In this document: positions 5,288 through 5,802 of the stretch, in pieces
Position numbering within the stretch: the stretch's first letter is position 1
How the letters are laid out: the number at the start of each line of letters is the position of its first letter
NCBI GenBank assembly: GCA_030432455.1
Contig: JAUIHC010000209.1
Location: 1-5,802, forward strand
DNA from: Phycisphaerae bacterium
GTDB taxonomy: Bacteria; Planctomycetota; Phycisphaerae; Phycisphaerales; SM1A02
Direction: 5' to 3'
Length of the DNA: 5,802 nucleotides
Program-made: the position numbers and the translations under genes
The notes under the pieces: generated by a model
Seen by the model: the letters and a program-made list of their open reading frames with translations, nothing else
The model's database searches: none
What the model was told of the DNA's origin: nothing

Positions 5288-5802
5288 GTGACCACCCCGA
5301 CCGACCGGACTCCTCGCCACCCCTTCGCCGCCGCGGCCGCCGAGGTCGCGGCGCTCGCCCCGCGCTCCCCGCTCCTCATGATGCTGGCGCTGCTCGTGTC
5401 GCTCGTCGCAGGTCCGGCCCCAAGCCTCGCAGCGCAGATGGTCCCGCCGCCGACCGAGGCGACGGAGCCCGTGGCGGAGGAGCCCCCGCCCGCCCCGAGC
5501 ACCGACGGCCTGACATCGCCGCGGGCCACCGTGACGACCTTCCTGACCGCCATGGCGGACGCCGATCCGACCACCGCGGCCACCGTGTTCGACCGCGGGT
5601 CGCTGCCCGCGACCGACGCGGTCCGAACGCGAACCCTGACCACGTTCGCGTCCATCCTCGGCTACCTCGGATGGCGGGATGTCGATCAGCGGCTCGTGCT
5701 CCCCGACACCACCGGCGATCCCGACGCGACGCTCACGCTGTTTCCCTGGCGCGGGCGGGTCATCGAGCCTCCGTCCGTGCGCAGCCGTCCGCTGGCCGAG
5801 AC
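5288..5802 (+). CDS. Exported protein, possible N-terminal part of an MscS-type channel protein, partial (right edge)
   Basis: The frame is open from GTG at 5288 to the edge, 171 codons, with no stop. Residues 29-47 are hydrophobic (LLMMLALLVSLVAGPAPSL) and SLA followed by AQ (46-50) suits signal peptidase I. Starting at Met31 or Met32 would remove all positive charge before this segment, which favours the GTG. A Pro/Glu-rich linker (53-72) is followed by SPRATVTTFLTAMADAD (77-93) and later by GYLGWRDVDQRLVLPDTTG (125-143). From memory, 'tPR.Tv..Fl.Am' followed by a 'LP....g' segment recalls the exported domain ahead of the membrane helices in planctomycete MscS-family proteins. No channel helices lie inside the window, so this is a hypothesis. 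It follows the repeat membrane protein by 38 bases in the same direction, suggesting one transcript and a shared envelope role. Confidence 0.75.
   Translation, partial: MTTPTDRTPRHPFAAAAAEVAALAPRSPLLMMLALLVSLVAGPAPSLAAQMVPPPTEATEPVAEEPPPAPSTDGLTSPRATVTTFLTAMADADPTTAATVFDRGSLPATDAVRTRTLTTFASILGYLGWRDVDQRLVLPDTTGDPDATLTLFPWRGRVIEPPSVRSRPLAE

Noticed and set aside
3758..5320. 520-codon minus-strand reading frame opposite the repeat membrane protein
   Set aside because: It is Arg/Pro/Ser/Ala-rich and without motifs. The plus-strand frame has a good ribosome site, a membrane helix and protein-level repeats, so the minus frame is a shadow.
5257..5655. 132-codon minus-strand frame opposite the right-hand exported protein
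   Set aside because: It is a Ser/Ala/Gly/Val-rich shadow. The plus-strand frame has a credible signal peptide and conserved-looking segments.

Overview
The window is GC-rich DNA (clearly above 60% G+C by eye) from a bacterium. The best guess is a planctomycete of the Phycisphaerae type. This rests on the style of the genes: secreted beta-rich proteins with unusually long N-terminal leaders, a Gfo/Idh/MocA dehydrogenase of a kind common in that phylum, and weakly recognisable promoters. No rRNA, marker gene or taxonomic signature is present, so the assignment is an inference.

Four protein genes fill the window. On the minus strand lie (1) a large secreted, Asn/Asp/Gly/Thr-rich beta-structure protein (start at 2096, running off the left edge) and (2) a complete 422-residue Gfo/Idh/MocA oxidoreductase (3668 to 2400). 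They are separated by 303 bases that hold no gene but contain two clear inverted repeats. On the plus strand lie (3) a complete 477-residue single-pass membrane protein whose entire ectodomain is about 18 tandem copies of a degenerate 22-residue unit (3816-5249) and, 38 bases later, (4) the start of an exported protein (GTG at 5288, running off the right edge). The opening domain of gene 4 recalls the region that precedes MscS-type mechanosensitive channels in planctomycetes. Genes 2 and 3 are divergent, sharing a 147-base intergenic region with a 7-bp inverted repeat.

Functionally, three of the four products are predicted to act in or beyond the cytoplasmic membrane, so this looks like an envelope/surface locus with one cytosolic sugar-type dehydrogenase. 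Genes 3 and 4 are probably co-transcribed. No mobile element, CRISPR array, tRNA, rRNA or known defence system is visible. The most unusual item is the membrane-anchored 22-residue repeat protein. Several very long antisense reading frames, one of 1095 codons, are best explained as composition artefacts.
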